In this document: piece after piece, positions 1-7,028 of the stretch
How the letters are laid out: the number at the start of each line of letters is the position of its first letter
How positions within the stretch are numbered: the first letter of the stretch is position 1
Source of the DNA: an uncultured Eubacteriales bacterium
Lineage (GTDB): Bacteria > Bacillota > Clostridia > UMGS1810
Length of the DNA stretch: 15,194 nt
Direction: 5' to 3'
Assembly (NCBI GenBank): GCA_902493665.1
Contig: CABUQL010000007.1
Span: forward strand, 1 to 15,194
Translations under genes and position numbers: made by a program
Notes under the pieces: generated by a model
Told to the model about the DNA's origin: nothing
The model's database searches: none
What the model saw: the letters and a program-made list of their open reading frames with translations, nothing else

Positions 1-125
1 AACTTTTTTGACCCCGATGCCGTGCTCGACAAAAGACGTCCGGCAATGAGATGATAAGGTGAAAAACAGGAATTCAACAAATCAGAGACGTGTTGTGTTC
101 AGCTTTCTAATGCCAAGTCAAAACA
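1..125. repeat. Degenerate dispersed repeat, copy 1
   Basis: The 34-base stretch 52-85 aligns without gaps to 11557-11590. I count 27 of 34 identical bases, and 6 of the 7 differences are transitions. Similarity continues less strictly downstream, with a shared TTGTGTT and a shared CTAATGC. Short complementary arms (AACA near 75-79, TGTT near 91-95) resemble the longer AACACA/TGTGTT arms of the second copy, so the element probably forms a hairpin. Outer limits are uncertain because the window begins here. No coding potential is evident. Confidence 0.45.
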
Positions 126-168
126 ATCACATAACCGAAACAGCTTTTTAATTTCATAAATTTATCAG

Positions 169-214
169 GGAGATACAGAAAATGGATTCATTTTTTATAT
201 CTCCTTTTATTTTG
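169..214 (+). terminator. Intrinsic terminator of a gene upstream of the window
   Basis: GGAGATA at 169-175 pairs with TATCTCC at 198-204. Inner A-rich/T-rich arms (AAAATG and CATTTT) extend the stem, and a T-rich tail, TTTTATTTTG, follows. It probably ends a plus-strand transcription unit lying left of the window. No open reading frame between 1 and 168 looks like the end of a gene. Confidence 0.6.
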
Positions 215-228
215 CACACCAATAATTT

Positions 229-254
229 ATGTGGTTTTTTAAAAATAACCACAT
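229..254. promoter_or_regulatory. 26-bp near-perfect palindrome, candidate operator
   Basis: ATGTGGTT at 229-236 is mirrored by AACCACAT at 247-254. The centre is also nearly self-complementary, with one T/T mismatch in each half-turn. It lies 15 bases upstream of the -35 box of the deoR promoter. DeoR-family regulators commonly bind inverted or direct repeats at their own promoter, so autoregulation is a reasonable inference. A weak hairpin role in RNA is the alternative. Confidence 0.45.
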
Positions 255-269
255 TTACACTTTTTTAAG

Positions 270-298
270 TTGACTTGTGTTGTTTTGAGCGGTATTAT
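270..298 (+). promoter_or_regulatory. Sigma-A promoter of the deoR-MFS operon
   Basis: TTGACT at 270-275 is separated by 17 bases from TATTAT at 293-298, close to the housekeeping consensus. The start codon of the regulator follows at 328, giving a short leader that contains a G-rich ribosome site at 315-323. Confidence 0.7.
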
Positions 299-327
299 GT
301 TGATATAAAATTACGGGGGGCGGTTTT

Positions 328-1107
328 ATGCTTTCAAAGCAAAGACAAATAGAAATTACCGAATACATTTTAAAAGAAGGCAAGGCATACGTCACAAACC
401 TTGCAAACACATACAATGTATCTACCGAAACGATAAGACGTGACTTGAACGAAATATGCAAAAACGAAAAAATCAAAAAAGTGCACGGCGGTGCAATTTC
501 AATAAGCAGACCCTTCAGGGAAGAATCGTATGAAAAAAGACTTTCAAACAATTATGAGGAAAAAACCGCAATTGCAAAATGCTGCGCAAAATACATTAAA
601 GACAACGACATAATTGCAATTGATAACGGCTCAAATGCCGAATGTCTTGCAAATGAAATTTTCGGAGTTAAAAACATTAAAATAATTACAAATTCAATTC
701 CCGTTGCAAGCATTTTAATTAAAAAATACGAAAACGGTGATTTTACCGGCGAGATAATTCTGATAGGCGGAAAGCTCGACATTGAAAATCAATGCGGCAC
801 AGAAACGCTTGCCATACTTTGCGCAAACAAGCTTTTTATCGATAAGGCATTTATCGGAGCAACGGGAATATCTCAGCACGGCATCACCTCATGGGACGAC
901 AAACTCGGAATGGTTACCGAACTTATTATAAAAAACAGCGGTCAAACGTATATTCTTGCCGAAAGTGAAAAGTTTACCCGCACAAGCTTTTACAAAATAT
1001 GTGAGTTTTCGCAGATCGAAAAAATTATAACCGATGATAAAAACCGCATTAATCAAAATATTATAGACGCTATCGGAAAAGAAAAAATAGAATATGCAAA
1101 AGTGTGA
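328..1107 (+). CDS. DeoR/GlpR-family transcriptional regulator
   Basis: This 259-residue protein is a probable repressor responding to a phosphorylated sugar. Residues 1-57 form the classic DeoR winged helix-turn-helix, ending in the signature VSTETIRRDL (about residues 31-40) and KVHGGA (about 51-56). The rest matches the DeoR sensor domain, a ribose-5-phosphate-isomerase-like fold, including the family's IAIDNGSNAECLA and FIGATGIS stretches. The length is standard for the family (about 250-260 residues). The ATG at 328 follows a G-rich ribosome site. The gene overlaps the ribosome site of the transporter that follows, so the two are co-transcribed and translationally close. Family members usually repress adjacent carbohydrate uptake or catabolism genes and are relieved by a sugar phosphate. 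The likely target here is its own operon, through the palindrome at 229-254. The effector cannot be read from the sequence. Confidence 0.9.
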   Translation: MLSKQRQIEITEYILKEGKAYVTNLANTYNVSTETIRRDLNEICKNEKIKKVHGGAISISRPFREESYEKRLSNNYEEKTAIAKCCAKYIKDNDIIAIDNGSNAECLANEIFGVKNIKIITNSIPVASILIKKYENGDFTGEIILIGGKLDIENQCGTETLAILCANKLFIDKAFIGATGISQHGITSWDDKLGMVTELIIKNSGQTYILAESEKFTRTSFYKICEFSQIEKIITDDKNRINQNIIDAIGKEKIEYAKV

Positions 1108-1114
1108 GGGGAAA

Positions 1115-2320
1115 ATGAAAACCGAAAAAAATAAAATTACACTCATGGTGTCGCTGTGTTTCTTTTCATATGCGGCATGTTACCTCGGAAGAAATATTTT
1201 AAGCGCTTTTTCGCCGCAGCTTCTTTCGGAAAAAGCTTTTTCAAGCTCACAGATCGGATTGCTTTCCGGAGTTCTTCTTTTAATATATGGCTTCGGTCAG
1301 CTTATAAGCGGATTTATAGGAAACAAAATCAAGCCGAAATATATGGTTTTTACGGGACTTACAATATCGGGAATTATTGTTATGATTTTTCCGTTTGTAA
1401 AAATTTTTCCTGTTTCGGTTTCATGTATGATTCTTATCGGATTTGCATGCTCAATGCTTTGGGGACCAATATCAAAAAAAGTCGGCGAAAACACAACGAA
1501 AAAAACGGGACAGATTGCAATGTCGGTTTTAACGGTTGCGTCGATTTTCGGAATGATGCTTACATACGTTGCCGCATTTATCGGCACAAAAACAAAATCA
1601 TGGAAGCTGTCTTTTTTATACACGGGCTTATTTATAGTTTTAAATGCGGTTATATGGTTTGTTTTAGAAAAATTCACACCGCAAAACGACTCAAATATTA
1701 AAGCTTCTGCCCAAAATCACACCGAAAAAATCGAAAGCGAACAGAAAATTATAACGGCTTCCTTTATTTTTATGACAATTGTTACAATGCTTAACGGAAT
1801 AATAAGAAATGCAGTTTCCTTCTGGATTCCCGCATTTTTGTCGGACGGAGTCGGCATAGATATTTCAAATACCGCAATTATTTCAATGATTTCTCCTCTT
1901 GTAAACACTGCGGTAACGTTTTTATCACTTTACGCACTAAAATACACAAGAGGCGACGAAAAGCTTATGTGTCTTCATCTTTTTGCAATTTCAACGGTTT
2001 TATTTGTAATTGTATTTTTTGCAAGAACCGCAGTTCCCGTTTTGGCAGTTATATCTCTTTTTGCCGCAAACGCACTTATGATGGGCGCATGCAATATGAT
2101 TTTTTCAATATACATACTCACATTTACCAAAAGCGGAAAGCTTTCGTCCATAACGGGATTTCTTGATTTTTCGTCATACATATCGGCATCGGCGGCAAGC
2201 TATGCATTTTCTTATATTTTGGAATACACAAGCTGGAACGGTGTAGTGCTTTTCTGGATTATATCAACCGCACTCGGCTTTTTGGCAGCGGCAGCAGCGA
2301 TTAAAACAAGCAAGTGTTAA
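1115..2320 (+). CDS. MFS transporter, organophosphate:phosphate antiporter (GlpT/UhpT) type
   Basis: This is a 401-residue integral membrane protein with about 12 hydrophobic helices and a charged central loop at about residues 185-212, typical of the major facilitator superfamily. The N-terminal helix reads YLGRN around Arg26 and helix 7 reads IIRNAVSFWIP around Arg231. Both align by eye with the two phosphate-binding arginines of GlpT (Arg45 and Arg269), which supports an organophosphate:Pi antiporter. An in-frame ATG at 1094 lies inside the regulator gene. I chose the ATG at 1115 because GAGGGG at 1106-1111 sits at the right distance from it. The gene follows the DeoR regulator directly, which suggests sugar-phosphate or glycerol-phosphate uptake induced by the substrate. 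The exact substrate is unknown. No clear terminator is seen after the stop. Confidence 0.85.
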   Translation: MKTEKNKITLMVSLCFFSYAACYLGRNILSAFSPQLLSEKAFSSSQIGLLSGVLLLIYGFGQLISGFIGNKIKPKYMVFTGLTISGIIVMIFPFVKIFPVSVSCMILIGFACSMLWGPISKKVGENTTKKTGQIAMSVLTVASIFGMMLTYVAAFIGTKTKSWKLSFLYTGLFIVLNAVIWFVLEKFTPQNDSNIKASAQNHTEKIESEQKIITASFIFMTIVTMLNGIIRNAVSFWIPAFLSDGVGIDISNTAIISMISPLVNTAVTFLSLYALKYTRGDEKLMCLHLFAISTVLFVIVFFARTAVPVLAVISLFAANALMMGACNMIFSIYILTFTKSGKLSSITGFLDFSSYISASAASYAFSYILEYTSWNGVVLFWIISTALGFLAAAAAIKTSKC

Positions 2321-2356
2321 GATTTTGCTAAGATGTTTAAAAATTCTGTTTTTTCC

Positions 2357-2386
2357 TTGACACTTTTTTGCAAAATCATTTATACT
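2357..2386 (+). promoter_or_regulatory. Sigma-A promoter of the riboswitch-oadB unit
   Basis: TTGACA (2357-2362) is a perfect -35 box. TATACT (2381-2386) lies 18 bases downstream, or TTATAC 17 bases downstream. Transcription would start near 2393, exactly at the 5' edge of the riboswitch aptamer. Confidence 0.75.
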
Positions 2387-2393
2387 TATAAAG

Positions 2394-2484
2394 TAAAAGG
2401 GAGTAGCGTGCGGCAAAATGCCGTATCTTGAGCGTCATTACGGTGCAAAAGCATCCGCCAAAGATTTAAATTGCAAGACTTTTA
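2394..2484 (+). ncRNA. yybP-ykoY-class (Mn2+-sensing) riboswitch aptamer
   Basis: The 5' strand TAAAAG (2394-2399) pairs with CTTTTA (2479-2484) to make helix P1. It is followed by the hallmark loop GGAGTAGCG (2400-2408) and closed by GCAAGA (2473-2478), the two conserved internal loops that build the metal site in this class. Between them are a hairpin (GCGGCA 2410-2415 with TGCCGT 2419-2424), a helix ATCTT/AAGAT (2425-2429, 2461-2465), the CGTCATTACG motif (2433-2442), a GTGC-AAAA-GCAT hairpin and a CCGCC strand. The order and motifs match the Lactococcus lactis yybP-ykoY element as I remember it, minus one accessory hairpin. The P1 3' strand is shared with the terminator that follows, so ligand binding should prevent termination (ON switch). 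Known members sense Mn2+. The ligand here is inferred. Confidence 0.85.
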
Positions 2485-2511
2485 TCCTATTATGGGGTAA
2501 AAGTCTTTTTT
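2475..2511 (+). terminator. Riboswitch-controlled intrinsic terminator
   Basis: AAGACTTTTA (2475-2484) is perfectly complementary to TAAAAGTCTT (2498-2507), with a further TCC/GGG extension, and runs into a T tract ending at 2511. The 5' arm includes the P1 3' strand of the aptamer, so P1 and the terminator cannot form together. Confidence 0.85.
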
Positions 2512-2560
2512 GTTGGAAAACTTTAATCTTTTACTTATTTATTTTAAGGGGGAATTAAGC

Positions 2561-3688
2561 TTGGCTGAATTATTTTCAAATGTGTTAAACATCACATGGC
2601 AGCAAGTTGCAATGTGGATTATAGGAGGGCTTCTTATTTATCTTGCCGTAAAAAAAGATATGGAACCTACCCTTCTTCTTCCGATGGGATTCGGAGCGAT
2701 TTTGGTAAACCTTCCGCTTTCGGGCGCGGTTACACAGATTTATGACGGCGTTAAAGAAATAGGCGTTATTGACGTTTTATTTGACGCAGGTATTGCAAAC
2801 GAACTGTTTCCGCTTCTTCTGTTTGTGGGAATAGGTGCAATGATTGACTTCGGCCCGCTTTTGTCAAATCCAAAGCTTATGATTTTCGGCGCTGCCGCAC
2901 AGTTTGGAATATTCTTTACGCTAAGTGTTGCGTCGCTTTTGGGGTTTGATTTAAAAGACGCTGCGTCAATTGCAATAATAGGTGCTGCAGACGGTCCTAC
3001 ATCAATATTTGTCGCAAACTTTTTTAACTCAAAATATATCGGCGCAATAATGGTTGCGGCATACTCTTACATGGCGCTGGTGCCTCTGGTTCAGCCGCCT
3101 GTTATAAAAATGCTTACAACAAAAAAAGAGCGTCTTATAAAAATGCCGTATAAGCAAAGCTCCGTTTCAAAAACAACAAGAATTCTTTTCCCGATAATAA
3201 TTACCGCAATTACAGGTATTGTATCGCCGAGAAGCGTTGCACTTATCGGATTTTTAATGTTCGGAAATCTCATAAGAGAATGCGGGGTTTTGGACTCGCT
3301 TTCGGAAACTGCACAAAAAGTTTTGTCAAACCTTATAACGCTCTTTTTGGGAATTACAATTGCAACAAAAATGCAGGCGCATCTTTTCCTTACAACACAA
3401 ACGCTTATGATTATAGCGCTCGGACTTGTTGCGTTTATATTTGACACGGCCGGAGGTGTTTTGTTTGCAAAAATAATAAACCTTTTCTTAAAGAAAGAAA
3501 ACAAAATAAACCCGATGATAGGCGCAGCCGGAATATCGGCATTTCCGATGTCTGCACGTGTCGTGCACAAAATGGGACTTAAAGAAGACAAACAAAACTT
3601 CCTTCTTATGCACTCAATCGGCGTAAATGTTTCGGGGCAGATTGCATCTGTTATTGCCGGCGGACTTATTTTAAATATGCTCGGATAA
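2561..3688 (+). CDS. oadB: Sodium ion-translocating decarboxylase beta subunit (OadB family)
   Basis: This is a 375-residue membrane protein of the OadB/MmdB/GcdB family. In the full complex the beta subunit decarboxylates carboxybiotin and couples this to Na+ export. Hallmarks are intact: GAADGPTSIF with the essential-type Asp at residue 144, VSPRSVALIGFLMFGNLIRE (221-240) and NPMIGAAGISAFPM (317-330). About ten hydrophobic segments are visible, and the length is normal for the family. I start at the TTG at 2561, which has AAGGGGG at 2546-2552 eight bases upstream. The longer frame opening with TTG at 2510 begins in the terminator's T tract and has no ribosome site. The unit is controlled by the Mn2+-class riboswitch upstream and is followed by a gamma-like small gene. 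No alpha subunit (carboxyltransferase) or biotin carrier is in the window, so partners must be encoded elsewhere or the protein works without them. Confidence 0.9.
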   Translation: MAELFSNVLNITWQQVAMWIIGGLLIYLAVKKDMEPTLLLPMGFGAILVNLPLSGAVTQIYDGVKEIGVIDVLFDAGIANELFPLLLFVGIGAMIDFGPLLSNPKLMIFGAAAQFGIFFTLSVASLLGFDLKDAASIAIIGAADGPTSIFVANFFNSKYIGAIMVAAYSYMALVPLVQPPVIKMLTTKKERLIKMPYKQSSVSKTTRILFPIIITAITGIVSPRSVALIGFLMFGNLIRECGVLDSLSETAQKVLSNLITLFLGITIATKMQAHLFLTTQTLMIIALGLVAFIFDTAGGVLFAKIINLFLKKENKINPMIGAAGISAFPMSARVVHKMGLKEDKQNFLLMHSIGVNVSGQIASVIAGGLILNMLG

Positions 3689-3737
3689 AAGTTTCGTTTT
3701 ATAACCTAAATATATTACTTGAAAGGCTTTGATAATT

Positions 3738-3863
3738 ATGAATTTTGATTCTCTTTACATTACCCTTCCGATTATGCTAAAGGGTATGGCAGGAATATTT
3801 ATAGTTGCGCTCGTTATCATTTTGGCAATGATAATACTTAATAAAGCAACATCCGGAAAATAA
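3738..3863 (+). CDS. 41-residue single-span membrane protein, OadG-like gamma subunit candidate
   Basis: This short open frame encodes 41 residues. A short N-terminal segment (MNFDSLYITLPIMLKGM) is followed by one hydrophobic helix at about residues 18-34 and a small charged tail, NKATSGK. The gene lies 49 bases after oadB, with GAAAGG at 3721-3726 as a somewhat distant ribosome site. It is the last gene before a strong terminator. The pattern 'short lead, GM, one helix, basic tail' is that of the N-terminal membrane part of OadG, which anchors and assembles sodium-pump decarboxylases. Full OadG proteins are about twice as long and carry a cytoplasmic tail that is absent here. The gamma-subunit call is an inference from position and topology. 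That it is a real gene is supported by its placement and codon use. Confidence 0.65.
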   Translation: MNFDSLYITLPIMLKGMAGIFIVALVIILAMIILNKATSGK

Positions 3864-3908
3864 ACATCAAACATTTGTGCGAAATTTTTTCGTTTCTAAA
3901 CAAGATAC

Positions 3909-3953
3909 AAAAAGGCTGTTTAAAAACTCAACTCGTTTTTAAACAGCCTTTTT
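3909..3953. terminator. Bidirectional intrinsic terminator between oadB unit and hemW
   Basis: A 19-base arm at 3909-3927 is perfectly complementary to 3935-3953 around a seven-base loop (core GGCTGTTTAAAAAC). T runs follow on both strands. It can end the oadB transcript from the left and the lepA-hemW transcript from the right. Confidence 0.85.
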
Positions 3954-3995
3954 TATTAAAATAGATTTTATCGGCATAAAATTCAAACGGTTTTA

Positions 3996-5108
3996 TTAAA
4001 TGAAATCAACAAAAACCGCATTTGAAACAAACGATGCGTCTTTGCTTAAATATATTTTGTCATCGTTTTCGCAAAGAAGCTTTGTGTTTTTTATGTGTTT
4101 ATTAAGGCTTTTGCCGAAAACGTCATATATGTCCGCGCCAAACTTTTCGAAAAATTTCTTTTTTGAAATTCCTTTGGTTAACCGCAAACCCAAAATCACA
4201 AATTCTTTCATCATATCTTCTTTTGACAAAATATCTTTTTCGCATTTTTCAAAAGGATTTTTAATATAATCGCTTATTTCGCACACATTTTTATATCTTG
4301 TGTTTTTAACGTATCCGCTTGCTCCCGCACCGAAACCGTAGTATTCTTTACATTCCCAGTAACTCATATTGTGCCGTGAATACTTTTTATCTTTTGCAAA
4401 ATTTGAAAGTTCGTATTTTTCGTATCCGTGTTTTGAAAGTTTTTCGCAGATATCATCATACATATTTGCATAAACCTCATCGCTTACACACACGTTTTCG
4501 CCTTTTTTCATTCTTTCGAAAACCGGCGTTCCCTCTTCAACCGAAAGCGCATAAACGGAAATGTGAGACGGATTTAAGTTCATTGCCGTTTCAAGCGTTT
4601 TTTCAAGGTCTTTTATTGTCTGATTTTCAAAGCCGTACATAATATCAAGACTGATATTATCAAATCCCGCTTTTCTTGCCGCATCTACCGTTTCAAAAGT
4701 ATCTGAAACACTGTGTATTCTACCGAGCTTTTTAAGGTTTTCGTCGAAAAAATCCTGCGCACCGATACTTAATCTGTTAATTCCCGCATTTTTATATGCC
4801 GAAAGCTTTTTTTCATCTGCGGTTTTGGGATTTACCTCAATTGTGATTTCAGCATCTTTTGAAACGTCAAATTTTTCATAAATTGCGTCAAGAATTTTTA
4901 AAATGTATTTTTCGCAAATTGCCGACGGCGTTCCGCCGCCAAAATATACAGTGTCAACACTGCATCTGTCTGCCGATTTAATCTCACGCAAAACCGCATC
5001 GGAGTACTCATCTGCAAGATAAAACAAATCAGAATATGAATTAAAACTGCAATAAGCGCATTTTTTTATGCAAAACGGAATGTGAACGTAAATTCCTTTT
5101 TTATTCAT
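3996..5108 (-). CDS. hemW: Radical SAM heme chaperone HemW
   Basis: This 370-residue protein belongs to the HemN/HemW radical SAM family. It carries the CX3CX2C cluster motif (Cys13, Cys17, Cys20, in CIKKCAYCSFNSY), which binds a 4Fe-4S cluster with S-adenosylmethionine, and the SAM-binding GGGTP at 57-61. The later YYGFGAGASGYV stretch is characteristic of HemW. The CSFNS sequence after the cluster and the lack of a fourth nearby cysteine fit HemW, which binds and delivers heme, rather than true coproporphyrinogen oxidase HemN. The length is slightly short of the usual 375-390. The gene overlaps the end of lepA by eight bases (the start ATG lies just before the lepA TAA), so the two are translationally coupled. 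In many Firmicutes lepA-hemW is followed by hrcA-grpE-dnaK-dnaJ. Here a terminator follows instead. Confidence 0.92.
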   Translation of the reverse strand: MNKKGIYVHIPFCIKKCAYCSFNSYSDLFYLADEYSDAVLREIKSADRCSVDTVYFGGGTPSAICEKYILKILDAIYEKFDVSKDAEITIEVNPKTADEKKLSAYKNAGINRLSIGAQDFFDENLKKLGRIHSVSDTFETVDAARKAGFDNISLDIMYGFENQTIKDLEKTLETAMNLNPSHISVYALSVEEGTPVFERMKKGENVCVSDEVYANMYDDICEKLSKHGYEKYELSNFAKDKKYSRHNMSYWECKEYYGFGAGASGYVKNTRYKNVCEISDYIKNPFEKCEKDILSKEDMMKEFVILGLRLTKGISKKKFFEKFGADIYDVFGKSLNKHIKNTKLLCENDDKIYLSKDASFVSNAVFVDFI

Positions 5109-6909
5109 CGAGTTTTAAAACCGACATAAACGCCTCCTGCGGAACTTCTACACTGCCGACCTGGCGCATACGTTTCTTTCCTTCCTTCTGTTTTTCAAGA
5201 AGCTTTTTCTTACGTGTGATGTCACCGCCGTAGCATTTTGCCAAAACGTCTTTGCGCATTGCCTTAACGGTTTCTCTTGCAATAATTTTATTTCCTACCG
5301 CTGCCTGAATTGGCACTTCAAATAGCTGACGGGGAATTGATTCTTTAAGCTTTTCTGCAATTCTTCTGCCTCTTGCATATGCCTTTGACGAATGAACAAT
5401 AAACGAAAGTGCGTCAACAACATCGCCGTTTAACAAAATATCAAGCTTAACAAGATCGGATTTCTGATATCCTTTAAGCTCATAATCAAACGATGCATAA
5501 CCTTTTGTTCTCGACTTAAGCGCATCAAAAAAATCGTAAATTATTTCGTTTAACGGCAGATCATAATTTAGAGAAACTCTGTTTTCGTCGATATACTGCA
5601 TATCTTTGTAAAAGCCCCGTCTGTCCTGGCAAAGCTCCATAATATTGCCGATATAATCTGTCGGAACCATTATTGACGCCTCAACTATCGGCTCTTCCAT
5701 ATATTCGATTTCCGAAGGACTCGGAAGGTTTGTCGGGTTATCAATTTTTAAAACCTCGCCGTCGGTTTTTGTGACTTTGTAAATAACGCTCGGCGCTGTT
5801 GTTACAAGGTCAAGATTGTATTCACGCTCAAGTCTTTCCTGAATTATTTCAAGATGCAAAAGTCCCAAAAATCCGCATCTGAATCCGAATCCCAAAGCAA
5901 GAGATGTTTCGGGTTCAAATGTGAGGGCGGCATCGTTTAACTGAAGCTTTTCAAGTGCATCTCTGAGGTCGGGATATTTCGCTCCGTCTGCCGGATAAAT
6001 ACCCGAAAATACCATCGGGTTTACTTTTTTATATCCCGGAAGCGGCTCTTTTGCTCCGTTTTCCGAAAGCGTTACCGTGTCGCCCACTCTTGCGTCACGC
6101 ACATTTTTAATGCTTGCCGCAATATATCCGACTTCTCCGGCGCTTAATGAATCCGAAGGACGCATACCGAGCGGCGAAAGATATCCCACTTCAACAACGT
6201 CAAATTCTTTTCCCGTTGCCATAAACTTTATTTTTATTCCCGGTTTTACAACACCGTCACGCACTCTCACATAAACAATAACGCCCTTATATGCGTCGTA
6301 ATAAGAGTCAAAAATAAGCGCTTTGAGAGGCGCATTGTCGTTGCCTTCGGGTGCGGGAATTTTTTTAACTATCTGTTCCAAAACTTCTTCTATTCCTATT
6401 CCGTTTTTTGCAGAAATAAGAGGAGCGTCCTCAGCTTCAAGACCTATTACATCTTCAATTTCTGCTTTTACAACATCAGGTCTTGCGCTCGGGAGGTCGA
6501 TTTTATTTATAACAGGTACAATTTCAAGATTGTGGTCAACGGCAAGATAAGTGTTTGCAAGCGTCTGAGCTTCTATTCCCTGTGCCGCATCAACAATGAG
6601 TATCGCGCCTTCGCATGCCGCAAGACTTCTTGATACTTCATAGTTAAAGTCAACATGTCCCGGTGTATCTATAAGATTAAAAATATATTCTTTATTATCC
6701 TTTGCTTTGTAAACGAGTTTTACGGCACGTGCCTTGATAGTTATGCCCTTTTCACGTTCTAAATCCATATCATCAAGAATCTGATCCTGCATTTCACGCT
6801 GTGTGAGCACGCCCGTATATTCAAGTATTCTGTCGGCAAGAGTGCTTTTTCCGTGGTCTATATGTGCAATTATGCAAAAATTTCTTATGTTATCACGTTT
6901 TTCTGACAT
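5101..6909 (-). CDS. lepA: Elongation factor 4 (LepA), ribosome back-translocase GTPase
   Basis: This is a complete 602-residue LepA of standard length. LepA is a ribosome-bound GTPase that acts on stalled or mistranslocated ribosomes and in 30S biogenesis. GTPase motifs are all visible: HIDHGKST (16-23), DTPGHVD (81-87), NKID (135-138) and SAKNG (166-170). The EF-G-like domains follow, with FGFRCGFLGLLHLEI in the domain III region, then the LepA-specific C-terminal domain with VGNKIIARETVKAMRKDVLAKCYGGD and KKKLLEKQKEGKKRMR. The ATG at 6909 has GAGGT six bases upstream. A promoter is present at 6942-6970, so lepA-hemW is transcribed independently of the yebC operon behind it. Confidence 0.98.
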   Translation of the reverse strand: MSEKRDNIRNFCIIAHIDHGKSTLADRILEYTGVLTQREMQDQILDDMDLEREKGITIKARAVKLVYKAKDNKEYIFNLIDTPGHVDFNYEVSRSLAACEGAILIVDAAQGIEAQTLANTYLAVDHNLEIVPVINKIDLPSARPDVVKAEIEDVIGLEAEDAPLISAKNGIGIEEVLEQIVKKIPAPEGNDNAPLKALIFDSYYDAYKGVIVYVRVRDGVVKPGIKIKFMATGKEFDVVEVGYLSPLGMRPSDSLSAGEVGYIAASIKNVRDARVGDTVTLSENGAKEPLPGYKKVNPMVFSGIYPADGAKYPDLRDALEKLQLNDAALTFEPETSLALGFGFRCGFLGLLHLEIIQERLEREYNLDLVTTAPSVIYKVTKTDGEVLKIDNPTNLPSPSEIEYMEEPIVEASIMVPTDYIGNIMELCQDRRGFYKDMQYIDENRVSLNYDLPLNEIIYDFFDALKSRTKGYASFDYELKGYQKSDLVKLDILLNGDVVDALSFIVHSSKAYARGRRIAEKLKESIPRQLFEVPIQAAVGNKIIARETVKAMRKDVLAKCYGGDITRKKKLLEKQKEGKKRMRQVGSVEVPQEAFMSVLKLDE

Positions 6910-6941
6910 TTTGTTACCTCACATTGTTTTATGTATATATT

Positions 6942-6970
6942 ATTTTAACATAAAGCAAAAAATATTTCAA
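6942..6970 (-). promoter_or_regulatory. Promoter of lepA-hemW
   Basis: On the minus strand TTGAAA (6970-6965) is followed after exactly 17 bases by TAAAAT (6947-6942). The -10 is preceded by TGT, an extended -10 element. It starts immediately after the terminator of the yebC operon. Confidence 0.7.
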
Positions 6971-6973
6971 TAT

Positions 6974-7017
6974 AAAAAAAGACGGCGCAAAAACTTAATT
7001 TTATGTCTTTGCACCGC
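6974..7017 (-). terminator. Terminator after yebC
   Basis: Reading the minus strand, GCGGTGCAAA (7017-7008) pairs with TTTGCGCCGT (6991-6982), ten pairs including two G-T pairs. A run of seven T residues follows at 6980-6974. Confidence 0.75.
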
Positions 7018-7028
7018 ATTTTGATTAT

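Noticed and set aside
1156..1701. A 181-codon plus-strand frame inside the MFS transporter
   Set aside because: It overlaps a clear transporter gene in another frame and its translation is cysteine/lysine-rich with no family features.
2510..2560. An N-terminal extension of OadB beginning at the TTG at 2510
   Set aside because: It would start inside the T tract of the riboswitch terminator and lacks a ribosome site. The TTG at 2561 has AAGGGGG at ideal spacing and gives the normal length.
3091..3591. A 166-codon minus-strand open frame inside oadB
   Set aside because: It lies wholly within the conserved OadB gene and has no ribosome site or recognisable domain, so it is a frame shadow.
3864..3995. 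The hrcA-grpE-dnaK-dnaJ heat-shock genes often found after lepA-hemW
   Set aside because: Only a bidirectional terminator is present, followed by the oadB unit on the other strand.
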